Shown: positions 24,608 to 34,735, counted from the stretch's first letter. The stretch is 64,000 nucleotides of DNA from Bacillus sp. FJAT-26390 (GCF_001682865.1 NZ_MAQX01000003.1:1-64000); one strand, 5' to 3'. Numbers and translations: made by a program. The notes: generated by a model not told the origin, from the sequence alone.

Positions 24608-24994
24608 ATGAAAGCAATTAAAATCATCAATTGGATTTTTGTGGGCATTGTCAGTTTATATTTCTTTATAAGTGGTTTTGTAGATTTAGCTCATACTCCT
24701 CAAACTGTTGAGATAGTCACCAAGTTGGGGTATCCGGAATACTTTTTGAATGTACTTGGAATCGCAAAAGTTCTGGGAATTATCGTGCTACTTGTTCCAA
24801 AATTCAATAGATTAAAAGAGTGGGCGTATGCTGGATTCACTATCGATGCCATATCGGCTATCTGGTCAAACATTGCGAGTGGCTACCCTGCGGAAAGCAT
24901 TGCAGCTGTTGTAGCGATTGTGCTTCTAATGGCCTCCTACATCGTGTTCCGCAAACTTCAAAACGAAATCCATTTGAGATCCGGCAACGTATAA
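24608..24994 (+). CDS. DoxX-like membrane protein
   Basis: 128 residues with four hydrophobic segments (IINWIFVGIVSLYFFISGF, FLNVLGIAKVLGIIVLLVP, WAYAGFTIDAISAIWSNIA, IAAVVAIVLLMASYIVF). This is the typical size and layout of DoxX-family integral membrane proteins, some of which support redox homeostasis. The ATG at 24608 is preferred to the longer frame from 24551 because GAGGAGCAG lies just upstream. It follows MsrB and is convergent with the broken TetR gene. Precise function unknown. Confidence 0.8.
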   Translation: MKAIKIINWIFVGIVSLYFFISGFVDLAHTPQTVEIVTKLGYPEYFLNVLGIAKVLGIIVLLVPKFNRLKEWAYAGFTIDAISAIWSNIASGYPAESIAAVVAIVLLMASYIVFRKLQNEIHLRSGNV

Positions 24995-25016
24995 AAACGA
25001 AAAGACAGAGCAGGTT

Positions 25017-25469
25017 TTACACCTGATCTGTCCCTTGACGAATAGTGGTCTGATTACTCAAGAGAAATTTGGTGCCGACGATTTCCCGAAGGAGGATATT
25101 GTCTTGCAACAGGATAATATTCAATTCAGGAAAAACCGATTGTGACTCTAGAAGGAAAACCTCCGTAATCTTCCCGACGAGCATTATGGACTGTTCGAAT
25201 AGTTGCTGAAACAAAACCCCGAATGATTCTTCGTTATTCTCCGGTTTACGATCTTCCAACCGCTCAATGTAATCCGTGAAAACACGAACGACACCCTCAA
25301 TCACTTCTTCTTTTGAAGAAAAATATTTATACATTGTTGCCCGGCTAACATTCATCAACTTGGCGATGTCTTCCATTCTTAAATGTTGAAAGCCTTCATT
25401 TATAAAAATTGAGACTTTCTTCAGCAATTTTGGTTTTTGACCCGTATCGATTTCTGGAATGTTATTCAA
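25017..25469 (-). pseudogene. decayed TetR regulator (duplicate of 33942-34610)
   Basis: The N-terminal helix-turn-helix is intact (EGFQHLRMEDIAKLMNVSRATMYKYFSSKEEVIEGVVRVF). Compared with the full paralog, about 40 residues are missing between VFPEL and ILLQDNILLREI. The C-terminus ends after FLLSNQTTI instead of continuing some 45 residues. The truncated ligand domain probably cannot fold. It is divergent from the ALDH remnant at 25646, as the intact TetR is from the intact ALDH. Confidence 0.75.
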
Positions 25470-25540
25470 TTCACAGCCTACTCCAGAGAAACTTTACCCC
25501 ATTATACAAAAATGCGATATAGATATACACATATATTAAT

Positions 25541-25591
25541 AAGACATTTTATATATTTTTTGTTTACTTTGATTTAAGATGGTGTTATTTT
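25541..25591 (+). promoter_or_regulatory. TetR-regulated promoter, copy 1
   Basis: TAAGACATTTTATATA, then TTGTTTACT, with -35 TTTACT (25563-25568), a 17-base spacer and -10 TATTTT (25586-25591). The same arrangement occurs at 34683-34735 and 37453-37505. Confidence 0.6.
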
Positions 25592-25645
25592 TATTGGTGT
25601 TCGGACAGGAGGGATTGATGACACAGAAACAAAAGGTAACCAGGT

Positions 25646-25833
25646 GAAGCGTAAAGCGAATGAGCTAGCGTCCCGGAATCAAGCCGGCGTCGTGCTTATT
25701 AACGGATCAGGCTTTGAAATGAAAGCTCCCTGCGGAGGCTTCAAGCATTCAGGTATCGGTCGCGAGTACGGCGTTCTCGGTATGGAAGACTGATTGGAAA
25801 CAAAACGATTACCGGATTCGATCTGCAAATGTA
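25646..25833 (+). pseudogene. 3' remnant of an aldehyde dehydrogenase
   Basis: KANELASRNQAGVVLINGSGFEMKAP, then CGGFKHSGIGREYGVLGMED, then an in-frame TGA and LETKTITGFDLQM. This is the last 60 residues of the ALDH at 34814-36235 (ANELASRIAAGVVLINGAGFEMKAPFGGFKQSGIGREYG). The catalytic Cys domain is deleted. With the broken TetR it forms a decayed copy of the 34-36 kb cassette. Confidence 0.88.
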
Positions 25834-25852
25834 ACGGAAAGAGGGGATATTC

Positions 25853-26749
25853 ATGGCTGAATCTCATTTTCAAGACTCCATGGGTGCCATTGCACCGGTT
25901 ATGCAAGAGGTTGTAATAGATGGAGTTCGGCAAGTTTACCATGTTGCGGGAGAGGGACCGGTCTGTCTGGTTCATGCAGGAGGACCTGGTTTCCATTGGA
26001 GCTACATGCGAATGCCGCTATTGGAAAAATCGATGAAAGTCATCTATTTGGAGCCCGTAGGCACAGGAAATTCCGATAACCTGCCTGACGGAGATTACAA
26101 TATGTCGAAGTATGCTTACTTTGCGCATAAAGTAGCCGAATATATAGGTGCGCATCAACCCTTTTTCCTGGGCCACTCGCATGGCGGTTTTGTAGGTCTT
26201 CAATATGCGCTGGATTATCCGGATCAACTCGGAGGTCTTATCCTTTACAGTTCGGCTCCTTGCATGAATCAAGAGCTTGGAATGGAGCAGGTTCAACAGC
26301 TCGAGATTTTCACTCAGCGTTGGACGGATCGTCCGGAAGCACAAGATACGAAGCAGGCATGGATGGATATGATTACGGGTAAAGCGCAGGATAGAGAAGC
26401 GATTTTGAAGGTTCTAGGGCGCTTGATGCCTGCTTTCTTCGGTAACTATTGGAAACTGCCGGATGAAGTTAAAGAATGGCAAGCTGAGTTGGATTTCTCC
26501 GTGGACCCGAATCGCAAGCCGTATATGTGGGATTTTCGTGATGCCTTAGAAACCATTCACAACGCCACCCTGATCCTTGTCGGCGAGTACGATTTTAACT
26601 GCGGACCGCGTTGGGCCGAGGAAATGGATGAGAAAATCCCGGCCTCGCAGCTCGTGATGTTTGAACAAGGCGGACATATGAATCATGTGGAGACTCCGCA
26701 AGAGTTTGTCAATGCAGTCAATGACTTTGTCTCGCAAGCCTCCAAATAA
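25853..26749 (+). CDS. alpha/beta hydrolase, prolyl aminopeptidase-like
   Basis: 298 residues, no signal peptide. VHAGGPGFHWSYMRMP (the GGPG oxyanion motif of the proline iminopeptidase group), GHSHGGFVGLQYA (nucleophile Ser), VGEYDFNCGP (acid) and GGHMNHVETP (His) complete the triad. Members include prolyl aminopeptidases and small-molecule esterases, so the substrate is open. AAAGAGGGGATATTC precedes ATG 25853. It is the first intact gene behind the repeated promoter at 25.56 kb, so it may now be expressed under TetR-type control. Confidence 0.85.
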   Translation: MAESHFQDSMGAIAPVMQEVVIDGVRQVYHVAGEGPVCLVHAGGPGFHWSYMRMPLLEKSMKVIYLEPVGTGNSDNLPDGDYNMSKYAYFAHKVAEYIGAHQPFFLGHSHGGFVGLQYALDYPDQLGGLILYSSAPCMNQELGMEQVQQLEIFTQRWTDRPEAQDTKQAWMDMITGKAQDREAILKVLGRLMPAFFGNYWKLPDEVKEWQAELDFSVDPNRKPYMWDFRDALETIHNATLILVGEYDFNCGPRWAEEMDEKIPASQLVMFEQGGHMNHVETPQEFVNAVNDFVSQASK

Positions 26750-26766
26750 CGAATAAGCATCATGCA

Positions 26767-27170
26767 CTTGATCGATTAGGATAGGACTACGATGGGATTA
26801 TAGATGAATGGAAGTATATAACACGCACACTTGGCGCTGATATTGTCTGCTTAGATAATGAAACGTTATTTGATTCGGGAAAATTCCGGACCATGGCCGA
26901 CTTTGGAAAAGTGATGGAGGATCAGTTTCTTAGCTTGCTCGCTTACGTGGCAGAGCAAGAAAGAAAAAAGAATCATATCCGCCAAGCTGAAGGAATTGCA
27001 GTAGCAAAATCTGAAGGCGATATGTTTGACCTACCAAGAAAAGAGATTGATGCAAGATTCATTATAATCCTCTAGTATTGGAAATCTGAATTTATTACTG
27101 CTTTGGAAGCTAAGGAAGTATTGAAATTGACGCATAGTACTCTTTATCGTCGTGTAAGGGAATGTGAAGC
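26767..27170 (+). pseudogene. serine recombinase (resolvase/invertase) remnant
   Basis: LDRLG, an in-frame TAG, then DYDGIIDEWKYITRTLGADI, FGKVMEDQFLSLLAYVAEQERKKNHIRQAEGIAVAKSEG, then a second stop at 27073. After it comes a helix-turn-helix tail, EVLKLTHSTLYRRV. This is the resolvase catalytic domain after the first third, plus its DNA-binding end. The N-terminal catalytic Ser region is missing. Confidence 0.85.
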
Positions 27171-27624
27171 GTCGGCTATCATACGAAAGATGAAGCGTTA
27201 CGATGACGGTCATCCGCAGCTCGAACTGGATCTTTTCTGGCAGTATGAAGCGATGGTGACCACTGAAGCGTGGGAAGCCATTGACGTCTGGCGGTTCTAT
27301 AACCAGCGTTGCTGCATGGAGAACTACATCAAGGATGGCAAAAATGGATTTGCCATTCACCGTATTCCGACACTGTCCTTTGCTGCCAATGAGATTGATC
27401 TTTTGCTCAAGCTGCTGGCCTACAATCTATTCGAGCGCTTCAAGCTGCAATGTTGGAATCCGATTCATCGTTCCTTTACGATCCATCAATTTCGACGGGA
27501 GTTTATTCATTGTGCTGGGGTGCTGGTACGAAGCGGACGCCAATTCACGTTAAAGCTGGCGCAATCGTTTCAAAACAAGTGGGCATGGCTTCGAATGGAA
27601 CAAAAAAGTATTTTATTGGAATGA
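27171..27624 (+). pseudogene. IS1380-like transposase C-terminal fragment
   Basis: The frame runs without a break from the recombinase tail into WQYEAMVTTEAWEAIDVWRFYNQRCCMENYIKDGKNGF, then ANEIDLLLKLLAYNLFERFK and RREFIHCAGVLVRSGRQFTLKL. YNQRCxMENxIK is the DDE acidic region of IS1380-type transposases. Only the last third remains. The family assignment is from motif memory. It marks a junction between two dead mobile elements. Confidence 0.7.
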
Positions 27625-27842
27625 TCGATAATCCCAAAATTAGTCTTGGAAATGCCGTTGCTTCTTCGTCTGGGGAGGGGCTAGTGTGTGCTTATAACGC
27701 AATTAGATGGGAAAATGATACAACAATCATCCATAAATAGTTAAAACTTCCTGATCGTCCCAACCTAGGTGCTTAGTATTATAGGATTTCGTAATTTAGG
27801 TTTATTCGTGTATAGAACTATGGAAGATTGAAATAGACATCG

Positions 27843-29024
27843 TTAACGCAAATGAGAGGCTGCCTTCCTATTGCCAACCAGCACTTGAACGGCAATCTGC
27901 AATACGATGACGATGCCTAGAAGATAGAACGGCTGCACGAAGCTTCCGGTTATATCATGGATACGACCGATTAGGATCGGTCCTGCCGCTCCGAGAATAT
28001 ATCCGCCGGATTGCACCATCGCAGACCAAGCGTTAGCCTCTCCTACGCTGCGTGTCTCATCAATTGGCAGCATGAGTGCGATAGGGAACAGGCCGCCGGA
28101 ACCAATGCCAAGTGGAATAGCAGCAAGCCATGGACTGATGGACAGATTAAGCATCAGAATGCCTATCAGCTCAAGTAAAGAGCAGCCGATCAGCCACCAC
28201 AACCGTCTCTGGAAGCGTTGGACAGCTATAGGAATTAATAAGGTAGCTGGCAGGGAGATAAGCGTTAATAGCGTCTGGATGCTGCCGGCCGTTTCTTTCG
28301 TATATCCCATACTTATAGCAGCTGGTGCAAACCAGGTCGTTATGGAATAGAAAATGGCGGCCATAAGTCCAAAGAACAGCGTTAGTATCCACGCTCTGAG
28401 ATTTCTCAGAGGAGTGCGCTCGGTACTGATGGCAGCAATGGAAACGGTTATGCGTTCATGCTGCTCTCTCCGCTTAGTCGCTGCTAGCTGCATCCAGACG
28501 GGGATCGTGATGATGGCAAGCAATGCCCATATGCTAAGCGAAGCGTTCCACGAACCACGGAACAGCTTCTGCAGAGGTACTGACAGCCAGATGCTGAAGA
28601 CTGCTCCGAATACCATTGCAGTTGAATATACACCGACCATGGCGGAAGCACGACTGGGGAAGTGGCGCTTAATAAAGCCGGACAATAAAGGACCGGCTAT
28701 TGCAATGCCTACACCAGTCAGGAAAGAGGTTGCTAGTAAGGTGGATATGGTATCTGCTATAAGACGAAGGCTGGTGCCAATCCCTATTAGCAATAGTGCG
28801 GCCAACATCGCTCCTTCCGTGCCCCATCGTTTATTAAGCTTGACGGCAAGCGGGGCGAATATCCCCATGCAGAGGACGGGGAGGGAGGTCAATAAGCTGA
28901 TCATCGAACCGGAAATGCCTAGTTCATCTTGAATCGTTCCGAGGAGCGGCGGAATTGAAGTGATGGAAGGTCGTAAATTAAGCGCCGCTAGAACAAGCGC
29001 AAGGATCAAATAAATAATTCGCAT
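27843..29024 (-). CDS. MFS transporter, CynX/NimT family
   Basis: 393 residues with 12 hydrophobic segments. LALVLAALNLRPSITSIPPLLGTIQDELGIS, LTSLPVLCMGIFAPLA and a C-terminal GLFPIALMLPIDETRS match the CynX/NimT group of exporters of small compounds. ATG 29024 is preferred over the longer frame (29090) because AGAGGTGACTTGTTCC lies upstream. It is divergent from the LysR remnant at 29140, its likely former regulator. Confidence 0.87.
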   Translation of the reverse strand: MRIIYLILALVLAALNLRPSITSIPPLLGTIQDELGISGSMISLLTSLPVLCMGIFAPLAVKLNKRWGTEGAMLAALLLIGIGTSLRLIADTISTLLATSFLTGVGIAIAGPLLSGFIKRHFPSRASAMVGVYSTAMVFGAVFSIWLSVPLQKLFRGSWNASLSIWALLAIITIPVWMQLAATKRREQHERITVSIAAISTERTPLRNLRAWILTLFFGLMAAIFYSITTWFAPAAISMGYTKETAGSIQTLLTLISLPATLLIPIAVQRFQRRLWWLIGCSLLELIGILMLNLSISPWLAAIPLGIGSGGLFPIALMLPIDETRSVGEANAWSAMVQSGGYILGAAGPILIGRIHDITGSFVQPFYLLGIVIVLQIAVQVLVGNRKAASHLR

Positions 29025-29139
29025 GGAACAAGTCACCTCTGAAGTTAATATGCATCTAAGAGCTAAGGGAACTAGTATTTCACAATACAATTGTTTCTAT
29101 TATAGTGATTGGAAATCCCAATGATTAAGGGTGGTTGTA

Positions 29140-29352
29140 ATGGAGATTCGTCAGTTGGATTGGAATACAGTAGTGAGATGGTTCGCCACTTGGAGAATAC
29201 TCAGGATGCCCTGGCAGAATTGCGTATCGGGCAGCGGGGAACATTGGTAGTCGGCGTGCATCCGTCAGATTTGGATTATCATATCACGAAGCAATTGATT
29301 GATTTTCATGCTGATTTTCCCAAGGTCAAGCTGCAGCTGGTTACCTCTATTA
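29140..29352 (+). pseudogene. LysR-type regulator remnant
   Basis: ATGGAGATTCGTCAGTTG (MEIRQL) is a typical LysR start. After a deletion of most of the helix-turn-helix, another frame reads VRHLENTQDALAELRIGQRG, then TLVVGVHPSDLDYHITKQLIDFHADFP, the start of the substrate-binding domain. It ends where the response regulator remnant begins. It is divergent from the NimT-type transporter, the usual LysR arrangement. Confidence 0.7.
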
Positions 29353-30070
29353 ATGAAGGTTCTTATAGTGGATGATCAGAGATTAATGAGGGAAGGGTTA
29401 GCCACGATTCTTGATCTGGAGCCAGGCATTAAGGTGGTCAGTACGGCGGTTGACGGAAGAGACGCATATGCCAGAACAATGGAATGGCGCAATGATGCAG
29501 TATTAATGGATATCCGAATGCCGGTAATGGACGGTGTGGAAGCCTCGGCGATAATTCTCAAACATTATCCTGAAACAAAAATCAAAAATATTAATCTTAA
29601 CTACGTTTGACGATGCGGAATTGATCATGCTTGCTTTGGAACAAGGGGTGCACGGTTACTTATTAAAGAATATGCAATCCGAAGCCATCGTTAGCGCAAT
29701 TCATGCCGTCTGCAACGGAGGAACGGTGCTTCAACCCGATATTACCTCAATGCTACTGAAAGAACTGAAAAAAATACCAAACGGGAATAAGTCGCATTAT
29801 TTTTCATTTCAGAAGGGCGATCAAGAATGGCTCCCAAGTCTGACGAAACGGGAGAAAGAGGTTTTGACTCTTCTTGGACATGGTCTGAATAATAAAGAGA
29901 TTGCGGAGTCGTTAAATATTGCGGAAGGGATCGTAAAAAATCATTTGTCTAGCTTGATGGCGAAACTTGGGCTGCGAGACAGAACGCAAGCAGCTATTTA
30001 TGCTGTTCACCCTCTCCTGCAAGGCATTGACATGACTTCTGGCATAGATAATGGCCACTCAAATTCATGA
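29353..30070 (+). pseudogene. frameshifted NarL-type response regulator (module copy)
   Basis: Receiver start MKVLIVDDQRLMREGLATIL, phospho-site VLMDIRMPVMDG, then a one-base shift near 29590 (should read KILILTTFDDAEL). The second frame carries the rest: GYLLKNMQSEAI and a complete LuxR helix-turn-helix (KREKEVLTLLGHGLNNKEIAESLNIAEGIVKNHLSSLMAKL). It is closest in text to the regulators at 61167 and 21893. The matching histidine kinase is absent here. Confidence 0.88.
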
Positions 30071-30151
30071 CGATTCGCACATTTGTTTATGCGATAATCT
30101 TGTTACAATCCATAGTAAACAACGAATGACATTATAAGGAGGACAAGTTGG

Positions 30152-30613
30152 ATGAGAACGGATTTTGTATTTCATAATTTGAACAATCAATACGGCCAAT
30201 TGCTGGAGCTTGCTGCGAAATGTCCGGTGGATGGACGCCATACGGTACCGGAAGGCTTCAACAATCATATTCACTGGCATCTGGGGCATGTGTTAGTCTC
30301 AACCGAGCTTCATATCCTCTATCTATCGGACAATGCGCAGGAGATGACTTTTCCACCCGAATACCTGAAGCTCTTCGGTTACGGTACCAAACCTTCCGAT
30401 TGGCAGACGGACCCGCCAGTTTGGGAACTGTTAGTTGCTCAATTGAAGGAACAGCTGGGCCAATTGGAAGCGTGGCTGAAGGATAAGCTTGATACGCCTG
30501 TGAAAGACAACTTCTTCAAAGCCGAAACGTTGGGAGAACTGGTTATTTCTACGACTGTGCACGCGTCTTGGCATGTAGGCAATGTCTCGGCTATCCTGAA
30601 AGCGTTGAAGTAG
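30152..30613 (+). CDS. DinB-family protein
   Basis: 153 residues. A four-helix DinB/YfiT-type fold is suggested by FNNHIHWHLGHVLVSTELHILYL and STTVHASWHVGNVSAILKALK, with His residues in each that could form the metal triad. It is a near twin of 60566-61027. ATAAGGAGGACAAGTTGG precedes ATG 30152. It survives intact between a broken response regulator and a broken MCP. DinB proteins include thiol-dependent transferases; the reaction here is unknown. Confidence 0.85.
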   Translation: MRTDFVFHNLNNQYGQLLELAAKCPVDGRHTVPEGFNNHIHWHLGHVLVSTELHILYLSDNAQEMTFPPEYLKLFGYGTKPSDWQTDPPVWELLVAQLKEQLGQLEAWLKDKLDTPVKDNFFKAETLGELVISTTVHASWHVGNVSAILKALK

Positions 30614-30725
30614 GAACAGATGCCCGACAACATTCAGCTACAGCAGTTCAAAGGTTACTTTGGACTGCTGTTTTCTTATTGACCTCAATGGCAGCGAGAC
30701 GACTACGACCTTAGGAGGAAATTAC

Positions 30726-32485
30726 TTGAGACGACAGGAAAACCGAAGGCGGTTCACGATTCAGAATAAATTGCTGTTCATCATCTTATCCGTTCTGATC
30801 GTTCCGATGCTGACGATGGCGGCGATGAGCATTTGGATATCGTCGCGCGAAAGCGATGTTCAGATGAAGACCAACCTGCGCAATACGGTCAAGATGGCTT
30901 CCGAAATGATGTTGTCATTCTAAGATTCTGTATCAAGAGGCGCGATCAGCAAAGAGGGGGCGCAGGAGCAAGTGAAGCAACTGCTTCTCGGTCCCAAACA
31001 ATCGGACGGATCGAGGACGATCAATACGAATATCGACATCGGGAAACACGGCTACTTCTTTGTCCTCAACGATCGCGGCGATTTGCTGGCACATCCTTCG
31101 CTTGAGGGACAGAACTTGTACGATCAGCAGACGAGCGACGGTTTCTACCATATTCGTGATATGCTTTCGAAGAGCGGGCAGCCAGAGGGAGGGTTCACGG
31201 TCTACAAGTGGCCACTGCCGGATTATTCCAAGGAAGATATGAAAATTGCCTATTCGCTGAAGGACGCGGAATGGGGCTGGACCATTGTTGCAGGCTCGTA
31301 CATACAGGATTACAATTCGGGTCAGAAACGCATCATTCAAGGAACGTTGTATACGCTAATCGGCTGTCTTGTCGTAGGCACGCTTATTGTTATCATGTTC
31401 GCCATGCAATTCTCGAAGCCGATTGTTGCGTTAACTCGTCAAGTTGGCAAAATTGCCGAAGGCGACTTATCGTCAGAAGGGGAGCCATTCATCCGCAGCA
31501 GGGATGAAATTGGCGACTTGTAGAACTCCTTCCTTGCGATGAGAGACAGCTTGCGAATGATGACGCGGGAATTGCTCGTCCACGCCGACACCTTGTCTTT
31601 GGCTTCCCGCGATCTGTCGTCGACCTTCGCGGTGACAACCGCGGCAACAGATCGTATTTCCCTGTCCGCGCAGGATGTCGCCGCGAGCAATGAAACGCAG
31701 AAGAGAAGCTTACAGGAAAGCTCGCTAGCCATGGAGGAGCTGTCGGAGGACGCCCAGCGTATCGCCGCTTCCTCTTCGCTCGCCCATGAGGCATCGCTTG
31801 CTACATTAAGCCATGCGGAACAAGGTAACGAGCTCATCACCCGGTCAACGGAACAAATGGTCGCCGTTACTACGAATGTAGCGGGGCTGTCTTCCATAGT
31901 TGGCAAACTCGGCGAGCGGTCGCAGCATATCGGAGAGATCGCCGAAGCGATAACGGAGTTGTCCTCGTAGACGAATCTGCTCTCGCTCAACGCGACGATC
32001 GAGGCGGCAAGAGCGGGTGAACAGGGCAAAGGCTTCGCTGTGGTGGCCGATGAGGTGAGGAAATTAGCCGAACGTTCGCAGCAGTTCACGATGCAGGTTG
32101 CGGTGCTTATTAAGGATACCGCGTGGATATCGGCAAAGCGGTTGCGACTATGGACAAGGGAGAGCGCGAAGTAGAAGCGGGTGCGCAGCTTATTCGGCAT
32201 ACAGGCGAAGAGTTTAACCGGATTTAGTTAGCGACGCGCAGCGCGGTGCATCATGTGCAGCAGACATCCGCGGCGTCCGAACAAATATCCGCAAGCTCGC
32301 AGGAATTGAATGCGTCCTTGCTGGAGATCGATCATATGGCGGTGCGATCCAACGATCTGGCGCAGAGGATCTCGGGATCCGCCGCCGATCAATTGGCTTT
32401 TACGGAGGAGATTGCGGCATCGGCCGAATCGATGAACCGCATCTCTGAGGACATGCTGCAGCTGGTGCAGCGACTCAAGCTGTGA
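30726..32485 (+). pseudogene. methyl-accepting chemotaxis protein, inactivated by several stops
   Basis: The whole MCP can be followed against 58796-60556: membrane segment NKLLFIILSVLIVPMLTMAA, Cache sensor ([21 protein letters not shown]), HAMP, and signalling domain [27 protein letters not shown]. In-frame stops lie at about 30920 (TAA), 31521 (TAG), 31968 (TAG) and 32225 (TAG), with a frameshift near 32115. It starts at TTG 30726 after AGGAGG. The regular spacing of point lesions over a full-length gene indicates gradual decay. Confidence 0.9.
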
Positions 32486-32689
32486 GTCTAAATGAAGGTT
32501 GGCAACTGGAGCGCTCGATTGGCTTCAATTAATGGCTCTTACTTCTACATTCCGCCGTCTTACAATCTAATTAATCTTTAATCCGACGATCTGGGCTTAA
32601 TGAGATTATTGGTAACGTATACCAAACATTGATAGGTTGAAGTAAAACCCAATTATGTGGCGGCATATTGGTCGGGATCATATATGCTC

Positions 32690-33110
32690 ACACGGAGGAG
32701 GTGGATAGAGGCCATGTATTCCACCTGATCGACGATCTCCTACGGGTTGTTCACCACGACCGTACCATACACATCGACGCGTTCCGCAACACAAACGCCA
32801 GTTGAGAGCCTGACGGCAGCTATATCGGCCCGATAGAGCTACTGGTTTTCGGGATGAAGCCGATTCTCACCTACTTCGGCAAAAGAAGAATTGACGTGTC
32901 GACGAAAGGTCTGAACAGAATGCCTATAGAAACGTCGTGTACTCGCCTACTGGCACTACTCACCGTTGCTTCTGTACCACGGTAAAATCGTCGGAGGCGT
33001 AAGAGTCGATGTGAACGCTGTGGCCTGGGGTAAAAGGCGCGTCCTTCGATTCCAGACAACCTGTTCTGTGACGAGCTGACAAGGCATCCTGGCTCAGAAT
33101 GTTTCGTCTT
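32690..33110 (+). pseudogene. remnant of a GH101-like enzyme gene
   Basis: Broken frames read DRTIHIDAFRNTNAS, SYIGPIELLVFGMKPILTYFGKRRIDVSTKGLNRMPIE. They match VERTVHLDAFRNTNAS and YIGPMEELVCGMKPIIAYFKERGIDVSTEGQNGMPIE of the gene at 52626-54659. Several stops and shifts are present, and the sequence is diverged. The glutamate in STEGQNG has become Lys (STKGLNR). Confidence 0.82.
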
Positions 33111-33199
33111 CGTTAACCGATACGTCATAATTAGGCAATGCCTAGTATGCCAATCTTATGAGGTATAGGGAGGTTAATCGATTTGGTGAATTGTAAAGT

Positions 33200-33388
33200 A
33201 TGACGACACAATCAGAAGTTGAATATTTTGTGAAAGAAATGCTAAAGGCCGATGTAGAGAATACTTATTTGCTAAAAATTGCGCATCAAATATTCCCATC
33301 TTGGAGTATTGAAAAATTAAACCAAATAATTAGGGACATAGAAAAATCAATTGATATATCACACGAAAAACGGCTACATGGTGATTGA
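33200..33388 (+). CDS. small hypothetical protein
   Basis: A 62-residue, mainly helical frame (SEVEYFVKEMLKADVENTYLLKIAHQIFPSWSIEKLNQIIRDIEKS). It is not recognised. There is no ribosome binding site at a normal distance; an AGGGAGGTT lies about 25 bases upstream. Codon use is AT-rich. It may be real or a chance frame. Confidence 0.35.
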   Translation: MTTQSEVEYFVKEMLKADVENTYLLKIAHQIFPSWSIEKLNQIIRDIEKSIDISHEKRLHGD

Positions 33389-33941
33389 GGCAAGCATACC
33401 AAATGAAGGATCTAGGAATCAATACGGGATACGTGGCGATGTTCGATGAATACTCGTCAAGATTGCTGAAAACAGTTCGATGATCCCGACCGATCAATAT
33501 TTTCATACATTGGATGCAGATGGTGTAGCTGTGTCATCGGATTTCTTTCGATCACTATTTGTATTTTTATAAGGTTCTAGGATTATATTCGAAACCTTTT
33601 CTTATTGATGACTTGTTAGATGATTAACCGTACATTTTAATATTTGTACTTATTTTATCAATAATAGTTATAGCTTCTTGATGAAGAGCAATGGATGGTT
33701 TATGAACTTTATATTTTTAATAGTTGCTAGTTTTTTTTATTTGAGGGATGTTGGGCCGAGAAGGCAATCTTGTTTGAGAAGAGGCAGATGGTTCAGAAAG
33801 TTTAGGGAGGGCCGCGGAAATCGCGGCTCTTTTTATTTTATGTCATAAAATTCAAGGAAAGAGACTTTCCGGACGAGATAGATACATTAACAACTTATGA
33901 AGTTAATGTATTTATTTCACTTATAATTCAAGATCCGTTTT
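33389..33941. other. about 550 bases without a recognised gene
   Basis: A short unrecognised frame near 33480-33570 reads MIPTDQYFHTLDADGVAVSS. The only clear signal is the terminator at 33808-33838. Confidence 0.4.
33808..33838 (+). terminator. intrinsic terminator
   Basis: AGGGCCGCG, loop GAAAT, CGCGGCTCT, then TTTTATTTTA. This is a nine-pair stem with one G-T. Confidence 0.8.
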
Positions 33942-34610
33942 TTACAATGTTCGATTAAATTTTTCAACCTTATACTCAATAATTGGTTTGATTTTGGAAT
34001 CGTCAACGATTGATAACTTATCTGCTTTAAATAATTGAATTTTTTTGAAGTTGTAATAATCATAAAGAACTTGCTCAATGGATACTTGGTTATAAAGTAA
34101 ATACTTCGTATTGATTATCTCTCGAAGCAAGATATTGTCTTGGAGTAAGATGAATTTTTCATTAATTTGATTGAAAATACCTTTGTTTTTTCCATCTTGA
34201 TAGAACTCCAAGGTTTGTTGTTCACGTTTGTTCAGGGTTCCTTTAAGCTGATCGTACAAATCGGGATAGGCAGCTTGAAGATCCTTAAGAAATACATCTG
34301 TAATTTTTCCAACAAGCGAAACCGATTGTTCAAACAATTGTTGGAACCAGATTCCGAATGATTCTTCATCATCTTCCACGGTCCGATCTTCTAGCCTATC
34401 TATATAATCCACAAAAACACGTACAACACCCTCGATGACTTCTTCTTTTGATGAAAAGTGTTTATACATTGTGGCACGACTTACGTCCATAGATTTTGCA
34501 ATGTCATCCATTCTCAACTGTTGAAAGCCTTCCTTCATGACGGTTGAGATTAATTTTTTTAGTAATTTTTTTCTTGTTTGATCTTGCTGGTTCTCGATGA
34601 TCTTGTTCAT
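33942..34610 (-). CDS. TetR-family repressor
   Basis: 222 residues. N-terminal helix-turn-helix EGFQQLRMDDIAKSMDVSRATMYKHFSSKEEVIEG, then an all-helical ligand domain of normal length (LFEQSVSLVGKITDVFLKDLQAAYPDLY...). It is divergent from the ALDH gene at 34814 with about 200 bases between starts. The shared promoter element at 34683-34735 is repeated upstream of two other units, so this protein probably represses all three. A truncated paralog lies at 25017. Confidence 0.88.
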   Translation of the reverse strand: MNKIIENQQDQTRKKLLKKLISTVMKEGFQQLRMDDIAKSMDVSRATMYKHFSSKEEVIEGVVRVFVDYIDRLEDRTVEDDEESFGIWFQQLFEQSVSLVGKITDVFLKDLQAAYPDLYDQLKGTLNKREQQTLEFYQDGKNKGIFNQINEKFILLQDNILLREIINTKYLLYNQVSIEQVLYDYYNFKKIQLFKADKLSIVDDSKIKPIIEYKVEKFNRTL

Positions 34611-34682
34611 GTAGGTTTCCCCCTCTCAATAGTTCTTCTTCTTATTATACATAAATACTCGCCATTTATACAACAGTTACAT

Positions 34683-34735
34683 AATAGACATTTTAGATAT
34701 AAATTGTTTACTTTAATTTTATTTCGTGATATTAT
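34683..34735 (+). promoter_or_regulatory. TetR-regulated promoter, copy 2 (ALDH)
   Basis: AATAGACATTTTAGATATAAATT precedes -35 TTTACT (34707-34712), then a 17-base spacer and -10 TATTAT (34730-34735). The block upstream of and overlapping the -35 is conserved in copies 1 and 3, marking the likely operator. Confidence 0.65.
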
